DNA of 64,000 bases from Porticoccus sp963974675 (GTDB lineage: Bacteria; Pseudomonadota; Gammaproteobacteria; Pseudomonadales; Porticoccaceae): positions 1 to 64,000 of the forward strand of contig CAXBDQ010000008.1 in the NCBI GenBank assembly GCA_963974675.1. Reading direction: 5' to 3'. Position 1 is the first letter of the stretch, and each line of letters opens with the position of its first letter. Made by a program: the position numbers and the translations under genes. Positions 44,789 through 53,846 of this stretch are shown one piece after another. The notes beneath the pieces are model-generated. The model was given only the letters and a program-made list of their open reading frames with translations, was not told the DNA's origin and ran no database searches.

Positions 44789-46486
44789 TTAGGCTCCTTT
44801 GTGGTCCGTTGTTTTGGATGTTTGTATCTCTTTGGAATAGACACTTTCCTTAAACGGACTAAGCCCTATACGACGATAGGTATCAATAAATAACTCATCG
44901 CCTTTACGATTTTCGACGTAGACATCGAGAATTTTTTCTATCATTTCTGGCATGTCGTCTCGTCCAAATGATGGGCCAAGTACGTTACCTAGTGTTGTGT
45001 TTGTGTCAGAACTACCGCCCAGTTGAATCTGGTAAAACTCTTCACCTTTTTTATCAACGCCAAGAATACCAATGTTGCCGACGTGGTGATGTCCACAGGC
45101 GTTCATACAGCCAGAAATGTTCAGTGTAAGGTCACCAAGATCATAGACGTAGTCCATGTCGTCAAATTTTCTCTGTATCGCTTCAGCGACAGGAATTGAT
45201 TTTGCATTTGCCAGGGAGCAGAAATCACCACCAGGACAACAAATTATATCGGTAAGCGTACCGATATTGGGTGTGGCGAAACCACCTGATTTGGCTTTTT
45301 GCCATAATTCAAACAGGTCAGATTTTTTTACATCGGCCAAAACCAAATTCTGGCTGTGAGTTACACGAATCTCACCCAGAGAATATTGGTCAGCCAAGTC
45401 AGCTATCGTGTCTAATTGTGTGTCAGTCACGTCGCCAGGTGCTACACCAGTGGGTTTTAACGATAGGGTTACAGATGTATATCCGGGCACCCTATGGGCA
45501 CGCGTATTTCTTTGCAGCCATTTGCCAAAAGCAATATTGTTTTTGGCAAATTCGGCTAAATTTTGCTCTTCAGCGGCATCATCTTGTGTCTCATAAGAGG
45601 GCAGAGTAAAGAATCCTTTAACTCTATTAACTTCTTCACTGGTTAGCTTGCCCGGTGTTTCTTTAGTGTATTCCCATTCGGACTCCACTTCTTGTGCAAA
45701 GACTTCAGGGGTCCAGGCACGTACTAAAATTTTGATTCGGGCCTTGTATTTGTTAGCCCTGTTGCCGTGACGGTTATACACTCTGAGAATAGCATCGAGG
45801 TAGGTGAGCAGGTCTTCTTTCGATAAGAACTCACGAATCACACTGCCGACAACAGGGGTGCGGCCCAAACCACCACCTACAAGTACTTTAAAGCCTATTT
45901 CTCCGGTATCATTTTTAACGATTTGAAGACCGATATCATGTATTTGGATAGCAGCTCTGTCACCGTCTGTACCGCTAACGGCTATCTTGAATTTACGTGG
46001 AAGGAAGGCAAATTCAGGGTGGAAAGTAGACCATTGCCGAATTATTTCACACCAAGGGCGCGGGTCCTCTAACTCGTCCTGGGCGACACCAGCAAATTCA
46101 TCTGAGGTGGTGTTTCGAATACAGTTGCCGCTGGTTTGAACCGCATGCATCTGAACTTCTGCGAGTTCAGCCAGAATATCGGGTACTTCTTCCAGTTGCG
46201 GCCAGTTGAACTGAATATTCTGGCGAGTAGTAAAGTGACAGTAGCCTTTGTCATAGGTGCGAGCAATATGTGCCAATTTGCGGAGTTTTTTTGAATTCAA
46301 CAAACCATAGGGCACAGCAATACGTAGCATGGGAGCTAGGCGTTGGATATACAGACCGTTTTGAAGGCGAAGCGGGAGAAATTCGTCTTCGGTTAGTTTT
46401 CCTGCTAAATAACGATTTGTTTGCCGGCGAAACTGCTCCACGCGTTGTTCTATAATTCTTTGATCTTGTTCGTTGTATATGTACAT
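44789..46486 (-). CDS. cysI: Sulfite reductase hemoprotein (CysI / NirA type)
   Basis: Reduces sulfite to sulfide with siroheme and a [4Fe-4S] cluster. It has 565 residues with the two-fold ferredoxin-like/siroheme repeats (QTSGNCIRNTTSDEFAG, VLVGGGLGRTPVVG). The cluster cysteines lie in CCPGGDFCSLANAKS (about 415-430) and SGCMNACGHHHVGNIG (about 458-472). No flavoprotein CysJ gene is nearby, so the electron donor may be a ferredoxin; this is inferred. The operon runs leftward with DUF934. Its promoter lies in the 320-bp gap to the right. Confidence 0.92.
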   Translation of the reverse strand: MYIYNEQDQRIIEQRVEQFRRQTNRYLAGKLTEDEFLPLRLQNGLYIQRLAPMLRIAVPYGLLNSKKLRKLAHIARTYDKGYCHFTTRQNIQFNWPQLEEVPDILAELAEVQMHAVQTSGNCIRNTTSDEFAGVAQDELEDPRPWCEIIRQWSTFHPEFAFLPRKFKIAVSGTDGDRAAIQIHDIGLQIVKNDTGEIGFKVLVGGGLGRTPVVGSVIREFLSKEDLLTYLDAILRVYNRHGNRANKYKARIKILVRAWTPEVFAQEVESEWEYTKETPGKLTSEEVNRVKGFFTLPSYETQDDAAEEQNLAEFAKNNIAFGKWLQRNTRAHRVPGYTSVTLSLKPTGVAPGDVTDTQLDTIADLADQYSLGEIRVTHSQNLVLADVKKSDLFELWQKAKSGGFATPNIGTLTDIICCPGGDFCSLANAKSIPVAEAIQRKFDDMDYVYDLGDLTLNISGCMNACGHHHVGNIGILGVDKKGEEFYQIQLGGSSDTNTTLGNVLGPSFGRDDMPEMIEKILDVYVENRKGDELFIDTYRRIGLSPFKESVYSKEIQTSKTTDHKGA

Positions 46487-46806
46487 AAATTAAATAGTTA
46501 CATTAATAGTATGGTTTTAAGAGATGCCTTATTAATGACAAGCGATTAATACAAAAAATTAACAAAAAATCGCCAAAGGCAGCAGAAAGGCGCGAATTCT
46601 ACAGGTAATAACGCAGCTTGTCAGTGGGCTTCAAATAATAGCGATGTTGGCTGTAATTAGAAGAACTTTTTTGCTCTATGATCATCTGCTAAGGGAATAA
46701 TGAAAGTGGATGTTTAAGGAGAGAGGACAACACAAAATGATACTGATACAATCTTGTCCGCCCGAGCTTGGGTCGTGTAAGTTTCAGTAGCGTATGAGGT
46801 TCAAAG
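46487..46806. other. Divergent control region with a possible 17-codon leader
   Basis: The AT-rich region between cysI (leftward) and a small membrane-protein gene (rightward). It contains a 17-codon frame at 46737-46790 (MILIQSCPPELGSCKFQ, two Cys) preceded by AAGGAGAGAGG at long spacing. This could be a leader peptide or chance. No riboswitch fold was recognised. Confidence 0.3.
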
Positions 46807-46935
46807 ATGTCTGAAGAAGTTGTTACTCAGGAATTAGAGCAGAAGAATGATGATAGCTGTGTAGATGCCATAGCAGCCGTCGCTTTTGTTTGTTTATTTG
46901 TGGCTGTTGTAATCTTTTGGGTAAGTAATCAATAG
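46807..46935 (+). CDS. Small single-TM protein (42 aa)
   Basis: A short frame, ATG to TAG, encoding a 42-residue protein: an acidic hydrophilic N-terminus (SEEVVTQELEQKNDDSCVDA) then one hydrophobic helix (AIAAVAFVCLFVAVVIFWV) and a short SNQ end. GAGG lies 8 nt before ATG, and a strong terminator begins 25 nt after the stop, so the transcript ends cleanly. The acidic half, helix length and signals argue for a real small membrane protein. No family is recognised. It converges on the DUF2970 gene. Confidence 0.65.
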   Translation: MSEEVVTQELEQKNDDSCVDAIAAVAFVCLFVAVVIFWVSNQ

Positions 46936-46951
46936 AACCAATAGATTTAGA

Positions 46952-47275
46952 TCAGGCATAAAAAAAGTGGTCATCTGGGCCGCTTTTTTTATGTCTATTT
47001 TTCAGTGACATGCCTGCATTACTGAGTACAGCTTTGACAACTGTTATTACGCAGAAAATAAAAAGAATAGTGAAAATCAGCACTGATGCGACGTAGGAAT
47101 AGATATTCCCGTGCTTGAAGTCTCTGACACGATTTTTGTTGCTCTGTACGCCAAGAAATACAGATAGTGTACTAAAAACAATTTGCCCAAAAGTAGGTTT
47201 TTGATCGTTCTCAAAGTCATTTTCGTCGTTTATTAACGGTTTGTTCTCGTCAGACTTATTTTGTTTACTTTCCAC
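46952..47275 (-). CDS. DUF2970 membrane protein
   Basis: A 107-residue protein with an acidic, Asn/Lys-rich N-terminus (about 1-28), then the DUF2970 pattern FSTLSVFLGVQSNKNRVRDF-KHG, and one membrane helix (VASVLIFTILFIFCVITVV). The family is common in Pseudomonadales and of unknown function. It starts 5 nt after the metH stop and is probably co-transcribed with it. The final codons run through the shared terminator, so its end may be flexible. Confidence 0.8.
   Translation of the reverse strand: MESKQNKSDENKPLINDENDFENDQKPTFGQIVFSTLSVFLGVQSNKNRVRDFKHGNIYSYVASVLIFTILFIFCVITVVKAVLSNAGMSLKNRHKKSGPDDHFFYA
46960..46990. terminator. Bidirectional terminator between the 42-aa gene and DUF2970
   Basis: AAAAAAAGTGG, loop, CCGCTTTTTTT folds as a stem with one G-U pair, flanked by A and T runs, so it can end transcripts from both sides. 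It covers the last codons of the leftward DUF2970 frame. Confidence 0.85.
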
Positions 47276-47280
47276 TAGGG

Positions 47281-50200
47281 CTATTCGTCCAAGACTGAAC
47301 TTAACCAGCGCTCAAGCACTTCTGTCGGCATGCCTTTTCGTGTGGCCAAGTCTTCCAGTTGATCTCGCTGTATTTTTCCGGTGTTGAAATATTTAGACTG
47401 AGGGTGAGAAAAGTACCAGCCGCTCACAGACGCAGCGGGCATCATGGCAAAACTTTCAGTAAGAGAAATGCCTGTGTTGTTGGTCGCATCGAGAAGAGCA
47501 AAAAGCGCTTGTTTTTCCGTGTGGTCAGGGCAGCAGGGATACCCCGGTGCTGGGCGAATTCCTTGATATTCCTCTTTGATTAGAGATTCGTTATCCAATG
47601 CTTCAGCGGCTACATATCCCCAAAATTCTTTGCGTATTCTCATGTGTAGGTGTTCGGCAAAAGCCTCAGCCAAACGGTCTGCCAGTGCTTTGACCATAAT
47701 GCTGTTGTAGTCATCGCCCAGAGCTTCGTAATCAGCAGCCAGTTTGTCAATCCCGAGGCCGGTTGTGACCGCAAATCCACCAATATAGTCCTTCACTTTG
47801 CTGTCTTTGGGGGCAATAAAGTCAGCTAATGAGACCATGTCTTTTGACGCGCCGTTTTTACGGGTTTGCTGCCGAATTTGGTGTAGCGTGGCTCTCGCTT
47901 CAGTGCGTGATTCATCTGTATACACTTCAATGTCGTCTCCGTTCACGGTATTTGCTGGCCAAAGACCAAAGACGGCACGGGCTTTTATCTGTTTTTTGTC
48001 AATAAGTTGCCTCAGCATCTTTTGACCATCATTAAACAGGTCGTTTGCAGCTGGACCTATTTTTTCGTCGTTCAGTATTTTGGGATATTTTCCTGCGAGA
48101 CCCCAGGTAATAAAAAAGGGTGTCCAGTCAATGGTGTCCACCAGTGCTTCCAGTGGGTAGTCGTCTAAAATTTGAATGCCTTGAACAACGGGAATGGGCG
48201 GAATGTAATTTTGCCAATCTATTTTCAGACCAGATGATTTTGCTTCAACATAGGGGAGGATCGTACCCTTTGGTTTACGGTTAGCTGTACGTACACGAAC
48301 TTTCTCATATTCCAACTGAATTTCGGTAATGTAGGTATCTCGTAGCTCTTTACTCAATAGTTTGCTTGCTACGCCGACAGCTCTGGACGCATCAGGAACA
48401 TAAATGGTTTGGTTGCGTTTGTATTTCGGTTCAATTTTGACAGCCGTGTGCGCTTTTGAGGTCGTTGCTCCTCCAATTAGTAAAGGAAAATTCAGATTTT
48501 GGCGCTCCAGCTCACCGGCAATATGTACCATTTCATCTAAAGAGGGCGTAATCAGTCCGGATAGCCCAATAATATCGACTTTTTCCTTAAGGGCTGTCGC
48601 AATGATTTTCTCGGCTGGCACCATGACACCTAAATCGATGACCTCATAATTGTTGCAGCCCAATACCACCCCGACAATATTCTTGCCAATATCATGTACA
48701 TCACCTTTGACCGTCGCCATGAGTACTTTGCCGTTCGTCTGCGCACCCTCGCCTTTTTCTTCTTCGATAAAGGGTTGCAGGTGAGCGACAGCTTGTTTCA
48801 TTACACGAGCAGACTTCACCACTTGAGGTAAAAACATTTTGCCCTCACCAAACAGGTCCCCCACGACATTCATGCCGTCCATCAAGGGCCCTTCAATCAC
48901 ATGTAGCGGACGATCAACTGCAAGGCGGGCAAGTTCGGTGTCCTCTATAATGTAGGTGGTAATACCTTTTACCAGCGCATGTTCGAGACGTTTTTCAACG
49001 GACCATGTTCGCCACGTAAGATCTGTTTTACTTTCTTCAACTGCTCCGTCCCCACGATATTTTTCTGCGATATCGACGAGGTTTTCAGTGCCGTCGGGAG
49101 AGCGATTAAGAATGACATCCTCTACCTTTTCCCGAAGCTCATCAGGCAGGTCACTGTAAACGGCAAGCTGTCCTGCGTTGACGATGCCCATATTTAATCC
49201 GGCGCGAATAGCATGAAGCAGGAAGACCGAATGAATGGCTTCACGTACCGGGTTGTTGCGACGGAATGAGAATGAAACATTACTGATGCCACCGGAAATC
49301 AGTGCATGAGGTAAATTTTGTTTTATCCAGCGAGCACTTTCTATGAAGTCGACGGCATAGTTGTTATGTTCTTCAATACCCGTGGCTACAGCAAAGACAT
49401 TAGGATCAAAGATGATATCTTCGGGGCAGAATCCCACTTGATTAACGAGAATATCGTAACTGCGCTGACAAATTTCCTTTCTACGTTCTAGGTTGTCAGC
49501 TTGACCCTTGGTGTCAAAAGCCATAACGACCACAGCGGCACCGTATTTTAGGCATAGTTTGGCTTGCTCTATAAAGGGTTCTTCCCCTTCTTTGAGGCTG
49601 ATTGAGTTAACAATGCACTTTCCCTGGGCCCACTTTAAACCAGCTTCGATGACATGCCATTTTGATGAGTCGATCATTAAGGGAATACGTGAAATATCGG
49701 GCTCGGAGGCAATCAACTTCAGAAAAGTCGTCATCGCGTGGACGGCATCTAACATGCCTTCGTCCATATTGATATCGATGAGCTGAGCACCATCTTCAGC
49801 CTGCTGGCGGGCGACATCCAGCGCTGTATCGTAATCCCCATCCAACACCAGTCGTTTAAAGCGGGCTGAACCGGTGACGTTGCAGCGTTCACCTATATTC
49901 ACAAATAGTGAGTCTGCTGTAATATTAAAGGGCTCTAGTCCAGACAAGCGACAGGCCGGTGCTATCTCAGGTATGTCCCGTGTGTTAAAGGCTTCAACAC
50001 CTTGGGCAATGGCCTGAATATGGTCAGGTGTCGTTCCACAACAACCACCAATAATATTCACCAATCCGCTCTGGGCAAACTCACTGACAATCGCGGCCAT
50101 TTCTTCCGGCGTTTCATCGTATTCACCGAATTCATTGGGTAGCCCTGCATTGGGGTGGGCGCTGACAAGTGTGCCACATAGTCTGGAAAGCTCCTCAATG

Positions 50201-50973
50201 TGTGGGCGGAGTTCTTTGGCACCAAGGGCGCAGTTGAAACCGATGGAAAAGGGCTTGGCGTGGGCCAGAGAGTTCCAAAAGGCTTCGGGTGTTTGTCCCG
50301 AAAGTGTTCTGCCGCTGGCATCGGTAATCGTGCCAGAAATCATAATGGGTAGTTCTAGTTCTTGAGTTTCAAATACTTGTTTTACTGCAAAAATAGCAGC
50401 TTTAGCGTTGAGGGTATCGAAAATTGTTTCTATCAGAATAAGGTCGGCGCCACCGGCAATAAGCCCTTCTGTTGCTTCTATATAAGTTTCTACCAATTCA
50501 TCAAAACTGGTATTTCGTGCACCGGGATCGTTCACGTCAGGTGAAATAGATAGGGTGCGACTGGTTGGCCCAAGCACACCAGCGACCCATCTTGGGCGGT
50601 CTGAGGTGGCGATGGCATCACAAGCTTCACGAGCAAGCTCCGCGCCTGCTTTGTTTAATTCGTAGACCAGTGATTCCATGCCGTAATCGGCCAGGGAAAT
50701 GGATGTGGAGTTAAACGTGTTGGTTTCAATAATGTCTGCACCGGCCTCAAGGTAGACTCGGTGTATATTTCGAATGACTTCTGCCTGGGTAAGAGATAGA
50801 AGATCGTTGTTGCCCGCGACATCTTGATGCCAGTCCTTAAAGCGTTCTCCTCGGTAGTCAGCTTCGTTAAATTTATGGGCCTGGATCATTGTGCCCATAG
50901 CGCCATCCAAAATTAGAATTCGATTACGGGCTGCCTGTTGTAGGTTGTCTATGCGGGTTTGATTAATATCCAA
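47281..50973 (-). CDS. metH: Cobalamin-dependent methionine synthase
   Basis: Moves the methyl group from methyltetrahydrofolate to homocysteine through B12. At 1230 residues it has all four modules: the homocysteine/zinc domain (FNCALGAKELRPH, GGCCGTTPDHI), the folate domain (about 355-620, NIGERCNVTGSARF), the B12 domain with DVHDIGKNIVGVVLGCNN (about 755), and the AdoMet activation domain with RPAPGYPCCPDH. No B12 riboswitch is seen in the 220 bp upstream. It requires cobalamin made or imported elsewhere. It is followed by DUF2970. Confidence 0.97.
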   Translation of the reverse strand: MDINQTRIDNLQQAARNRILILDGAMGTMIQAHKFNEADYRGERFKDWHQDVAGNNDLLSLTQAEVIRNIHRVYLEAGADIIETNTFNSTSISLADYGMESLVYELNKAGAELAREACDAIATSDRPRWVAGVLGPTSRTLSISPDVNDPGARNTSFDELVETYIEATEGLIAGGADLILIETIFDTLNAKAAIFAVKQVFETQELELPIMISGTITDASGRTLSGQTPEAFWNSLAHAKPFSIGFNCALGAKELRPHIEELSRLCGTLVSAHPNAGLPNEFGEYDETPEEMAAIVSEFAQSGLVNIIGGCCGTTPDHIQAIAQGVEAFNTRDIPEIAPACRLSGLEPFNITADSLFVNIGERCNVTGSARFKRLVLDGDYDTALDVARQQAEDGAQLIDINMDEGMLDAVHAMTTFLKLIASEPDISRIPLMIDSSKWHVIEAGLKWAQGKCIVNSISLKEGEEPFIEQAKLCLKYGAAVVVMAFDTKGQADNLERRKEICQRSYDILVNQVGFCPEDIIFDPNVFAVATGIEEHNNYAVDFIESARWIKQNLPHALISGGISNVSFSFRRNNPVREAIHSVFLLHAIRAGLNMGIVNAGQLAVYSDLPDELREKVEDVILNRSPDGTENLVDIAEKYRGDGAVEESKTDLTWRTWSVEKRLEHALVKGITTYIIEDTELARLAVDRPLHVIEGPLMDGMNVVGDLFGEGKMFLPQVVKSARVMKQAVAHLQPFIEEEKGEGAQTNGKVLMATVKGDVHDIGKNIVGVVLGCNNYEVIDLGVMVPAEKIIATALKEKVDIIGLSGLITPSLDEMVHIAGELERQNLNFPLLIGGATTSKAHTAVKIEPKYKRNQTIYVPDASRAVGVASKLLSKELRDTYITEIQLEYEKVRVRTANRKPKGTILPYVEAKSSGLKIDWQNYIPPIPVVQGIQILDDYPLEALVDTIDWTPFFITWGLAGKYPKILNDEKIGPAANDLFNDGQKMLRQLIDKKQIKARAVFGLWPANTVNGDDIEVYTDESRTEARATLHQIRQQTRKNGASKDMVSLADFIAPKDSKVKDYIGGFAVTTGLGIDKLAADYEALGDDYNSIMVKALADRLAEAFAEHLHMRIRKEFWGYVAAEALDNESLIKEEYQGIRPAPGYPCCPDHTEKQALFALLDATNNTGISLTESFAMMPAASVSGWYFSHPQSKYFNTGKIQRDQLEDLATRKGMPTEVLERWLSSVLDE

Positions 50974-51195
50974 GATTTTTTCCGTATAACTGCTTAGTAG
51001 AAGATGGTGTATTCTAACAGATGTGTGCCGTGTTTTTCAGTATATGCAGGGGTTCTAGAGGAGTTTTTTCTATCAAGGTCAGTTAATAGATTAGCTGAAT
51101 TGCCTGCTAGATATAGGCTTTGTTGATTGTCGTCACAGCACAAGAATGTTAGAATACATGACTAAATTACTCAGGTATAGTTTCCAGGTATATAA

Positions 51196-51777
51196 ATGCT
51201 AAATATCACCATCACCGAGTCTGCTCAAAAGTATCTTGCTGAATTGCTTGAAAAACAGGATACCGACGGCATTGGTATTAGAATGTTTGTCTCAGACCCC
51301 GGTACTCCAAAAGCAGAAACCTGTATTGCCTATTGTCGTCCCGGTGAAGAAAAGGACGATGATACGATTATGGAGTTAGAAGGGTTCAAAGCCTATTTTG
51401 GACAGAGAAGCCTCCCTTTTTTGGAGGATGCGAAAGTTGATTATGCTGATGATAAATTTGGTGGTCAGTTAACGATACGAGCACCAAATTCGCGCATGCC
51501 TAATGTGGGTGATGACAGTCCGATTGAAGATAAAATTAACTACGTTCTTTACAATGACGTCAACCCTGGGTTGGCGGCTCATGGTGGTGTTATCAGCTTG
51601 GAAGAAGTGGTTGACGGTATTGCTATTCTTCGCTTTGGCGGTGGTTGTCAGGGTTGTGGCCAGGCCGATGTCACGCTGAAAGAGAGCGTGGAGAAAACGA
51701 TGCTGGAGAACATTCCTGAACTTAAAGGTATTAGGGATGTAACGGATCATTCAGATCGTAGCCAAGCGTATATTTAG
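51196..51777 (+). CDS. nfuA: Fe-S biogenesis protein NfuA
   Basis: An iron-sulfur cluster carrier that delivers [4Fe-4S] clusters, for example to lipoyl synthase and aconitase. It has 193 residues: a degenerate A-type domain first (ITITESAQKYLAELLEKQ), then the Nfu domain with Cys151 and Cys154 (GGGCQGCGQADVTLK), close to Cys149/Cys152 of E. coli. It is divergent from metH, about 220 bp apart. A single gene. Confidence 0.96.
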   Translation: MLNITITESAQKYLAELLEKQDTDGIGIRMFVSDPGTPKAETCIAYCRPGEEKDDDTIMELEGFKAYFGQRSLPFLEDAKVDYADDKFGGQLTIRAPNSRMPNVGDDSPIEDKINYVLYNDVNPGLAAHGGVISLEEVVDGIAILRFGGGCQGCGQADVTLKESVEKTMLENIPELKGIRDVTDHSDRSQAYI

Positions 51778-51901
51778 TAAAACAGGCATATAGATAGTAA
51801 AAGCAGTTGCCATTTAATGTTTGTGGATCCAAAGTTCAGATAGACCAAGAGGGACGATGATTTTTTATGGTACTTTATACAGCAAGGGTCGTTTTTTTTA
51901 G

Positions 51902-51928
51902 CAAAATAATAGGAAAATCATTATTTTG
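51902..51928. promoter_or_regulatory. Perfect inverted repeat upstream of the TetR gene
   Basis: CAAAATAAT, 9-nt spacer, ATTATTTTG. It lies 65 bp before the TetR start codon, where an autoregulatory operator is expected. It could instead be a weak hairpin of the nfuA transcript, but it has no T-tract. Confidence 0.55.
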
Positions 51929-51992
51929 TCGGTACTGTGAACAAAATCGAAAAATTCCAGTTGGTGCAAGGTAGCTCAGCGAGGGAGGTTAG

Positions 51993-52607
51993 ATGTCTAG
52001 GGCACAAAAGTTTGAACGCAGTGACGTTTTAGATAAAGCACTTGGTTTATTTTGGACTCGAGGTTACGAAGCCAGTTCAATCAGTAAACTGTTGGACGTA
52101 ATGGGTCTGAATCGAGGCAGCCTGTATTGTGCCTTTAAAGATAAGCGCAGCCTTTATCAGGAGGTTTTGGCGCATTACTACGAGGGTCTTCGAGCAGAGT
52201 TGTTTATTCCCACCCTAGTTGAAATCAGTGATCCGTTAGAATCTTTCCGGGAATTTTTTTACCGTGGGCTTCTGCATGATAATGCACCTATTCGTGCTCG
52301 GGGTTGTTTATTATTTAATGCGATTTCAGAGCTTAGTCACAATGATCCGGGGCTGTCGGATGATGCGAGTGGCTATATATCTGAGCTTCGCACTCTTTTT
52401 ATTAATAAACTGGTTGAAGCGAAGAAGCTAGGTTTGAGTGACGGCTCAAAAAACACGGAAACTCAGGCTGACTTTTTATTGGGAATATTGGCCGGATTGC
52501 GGGTTCAGAGTCAAATGGGTGTTAGCCTGGATGTCATAAAAGAGGCCATTGATAGCGCGTTGTCTTGTATTTTTTCTACAGCACACATAAAAAAACAGCC
52601 TATTTAG
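51993..52607 (+). CDS. TetR/AcrR-family transcriptional regulator
   Basis: A 204-residue repressor-type regulator. The N-terminal helix-turn-helix is VLDKALGLFWTRGYEASSIS and MGLNRGSLYCAFKDKRSLYQ. The C-terminal ligand domain resembles the TetR_C group of AcrR/YxaF-like proteins (FREFFYRGLLHDNAPIRARG-CLL). GGGAGG lies 6 nt before ATG. No efflux or enzyme gene is adjacent, so the target is unknown. The stop lies in a bidirectional terminator. Confidence 0.9.
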   Translation: MSRAQKFERSDVLDKALGLFWTRGYEASSISKLLDVMGLNRGSLYCAFKDKRSLYQEVLAHYYEGLRAELFIPTLVEISDPLESFREFFYRGLLHDNAPIRARGCLLFNAISELSHNDPGLSDDASGYISELRTLFINKLVEAKKLGLSDGSKNTETQADFLLGILAGLRVQSQMGVSLDVIKEAIDSALSCIFSTAHIKKQPI

Positions 52608-52617
52608 GCTGTTTTTT
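52591..52617. terminator. Bidirectional terminator between tetR and DAHP synthase
   Basis: AAAAACAGCCT, loop ATTT, AGGCTGTTTTT: an 11-bp perfect stem with A and T runs at both ends. It holds the TetR stop codon and lies 23 nt from the stop of the convergent DAHP synthase gene. Confidence 0.92.
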
Positions 52618-52639
52618 TATGTGTGGCCAGTTTGTTCGA

Positions 52640-53710
52640 TTATTTCATTCTTTCTTTAAGTACATCCTTAAGCTTTTCACGCATATCTCGTAAAGACTTC
52701 TCCGTTGTTTCCCAGTCAATACAGGCATCTGTAATAGATACTCCGTATTCTAGGTCTTCAAGGTTTGACGTGATTTTCTGATTGCCAGCTTTCAAGTTAC
52801 TCTCAACCATGATGCCAATAATTGATTGATTGCCCTCGATGATTTGGTTGGTCACATTTTCCATTACCAGAGGCTGAAGTTCATGGTTTTTGTTGGAATT
52901 AGCGTGACTGCAATCCACCATAATATTAGCGGGGATACCGGCATCGTGTAGTTGTTGCTCAGCTAGGGAAACACTGACAGAGTCATAATTGGGTTTTCCA
53001 TCACCACCACGTAGAACGACGTGTGAATAAGGGTTACCTGCGGTGGTAATGATGGAAACACTACCTTCAGAATTAATGCCAAGAAATCGATGTGGGCTTG
53101 CTACAGATTGCAATGCGTTGATGGCTACAGCTAGACTTCCATCGGTACCATTTTTAAAGCCTACAGATGAAGACAGGCCAGAGGCCATTTCCCTGTGGGT
53201 TTGGGATTCAGTTGTTCTGGCTCCAACCGCAGACCAAGTGATCAAGTCCTGCATGTATTGTGGAGAAATTGGATCCAGTGCTTCAGTTGCTGTGGGCAAG
53301 CCTAATTCAGCAATATCCAGCAGTAATTGACGGCCGACATGCAGCCCATCCGTAATTTTGAAGGAATCGTTGAGGTAGGGGTCATTAATTAGCCCTTTCC
53401 AGCCAGTGGTTGTCCGAGGTTTCTCAAAATAAACCCGCATCACGATACACAGAGTATCACTGACCTCGTCAGCGAGTAGTTTTAACCGTTTGGCGTAGTC
53501 TTTAGCCGCATTGGTATCGTGAATAGAGCAGGGACCAACTACAACAATGATTCTGTGATCTTTTTTATCGAGAATATTTTCGATGGTATGTCGGCCATCC
53601 ATAATCGTGTTGCATGCGGCATCACTAATTGGAATTTCTTCTTTCAGCGCCTTGGGCGTGATTAAAACATCCTGTGAGCGGACGTTGATATTTTCAACAG
53701 CTTGAGTCAT
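52640..53710 (-). CDS. 3-deoxy-7-phosphoheptulonate (DAHP) synthase, class I
   Basis: First step of aromatic amino-acid synthesis: phosphoenolpyruvate plus erythrose-4-phosphate. It has 356 residues and the E. coli AroF/G/H fold: VVVGPCSIHD, MRVYFEKPRTTTGWKGLIND, SAVGARTTESQTHREMASGL, SSSVGFKNGTDGSL and MVDCSHANSNK (metal His). Which amino acid inhibits it (Tyr, Phe or Trp) cannot be read reliably, so no symbol is given. It is a single leftward gene. Confidence 0.95.
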   Translation of the reverse strand: MTQAVENINVRSQDVLITPKALKEEIPISDAACNTIMDGRHTIENILDKKDHRIIVVVGPCSIHDTNAAKDYAKRLKLLADEVSDTLCIVMRVYFEKPRTTTGWKGLINDPYLNDSFKITDGLHVGRQLLLDIAELGLPTATEALDPISPQYMQDLITWSAVGARTTESQTHREMASGLSSSVGFKNGTDGSLAVAINALQSVASPHRFLGINSEGSVSIITTAGNPYSHVVLRGGDGKPNYDSVSVSLAEQQLHDAGIPANIMVDCSHANSNKNHELQPLVMENVTNQIIEGNQSIIGIMVESNLKAGNQKITSNLEDLEYGVSITDACIDWETTEKSLRDMREKLKDVLKERMK

Positions 53711-53846
53711 TTACTTTCCACACCGACCAATGTTTCATTTTAGGATGGCCATTCTACATGAAAATCTGGTGGTTAGGACAGGGGTTGGCTTGATCTGAAA
53801 TGCGTGGAGGTCTTGATTTTCAGGGAGTTGTTATAAGAAAATTTTG

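Noticed and set aside
50974..51195. Looked for a cobalamin riboswitch upstream of metH
   Set aside because: No B12-box-like sequence or long structured leader is visible; the region is AT-rich promoter DNA shared with nfuA.
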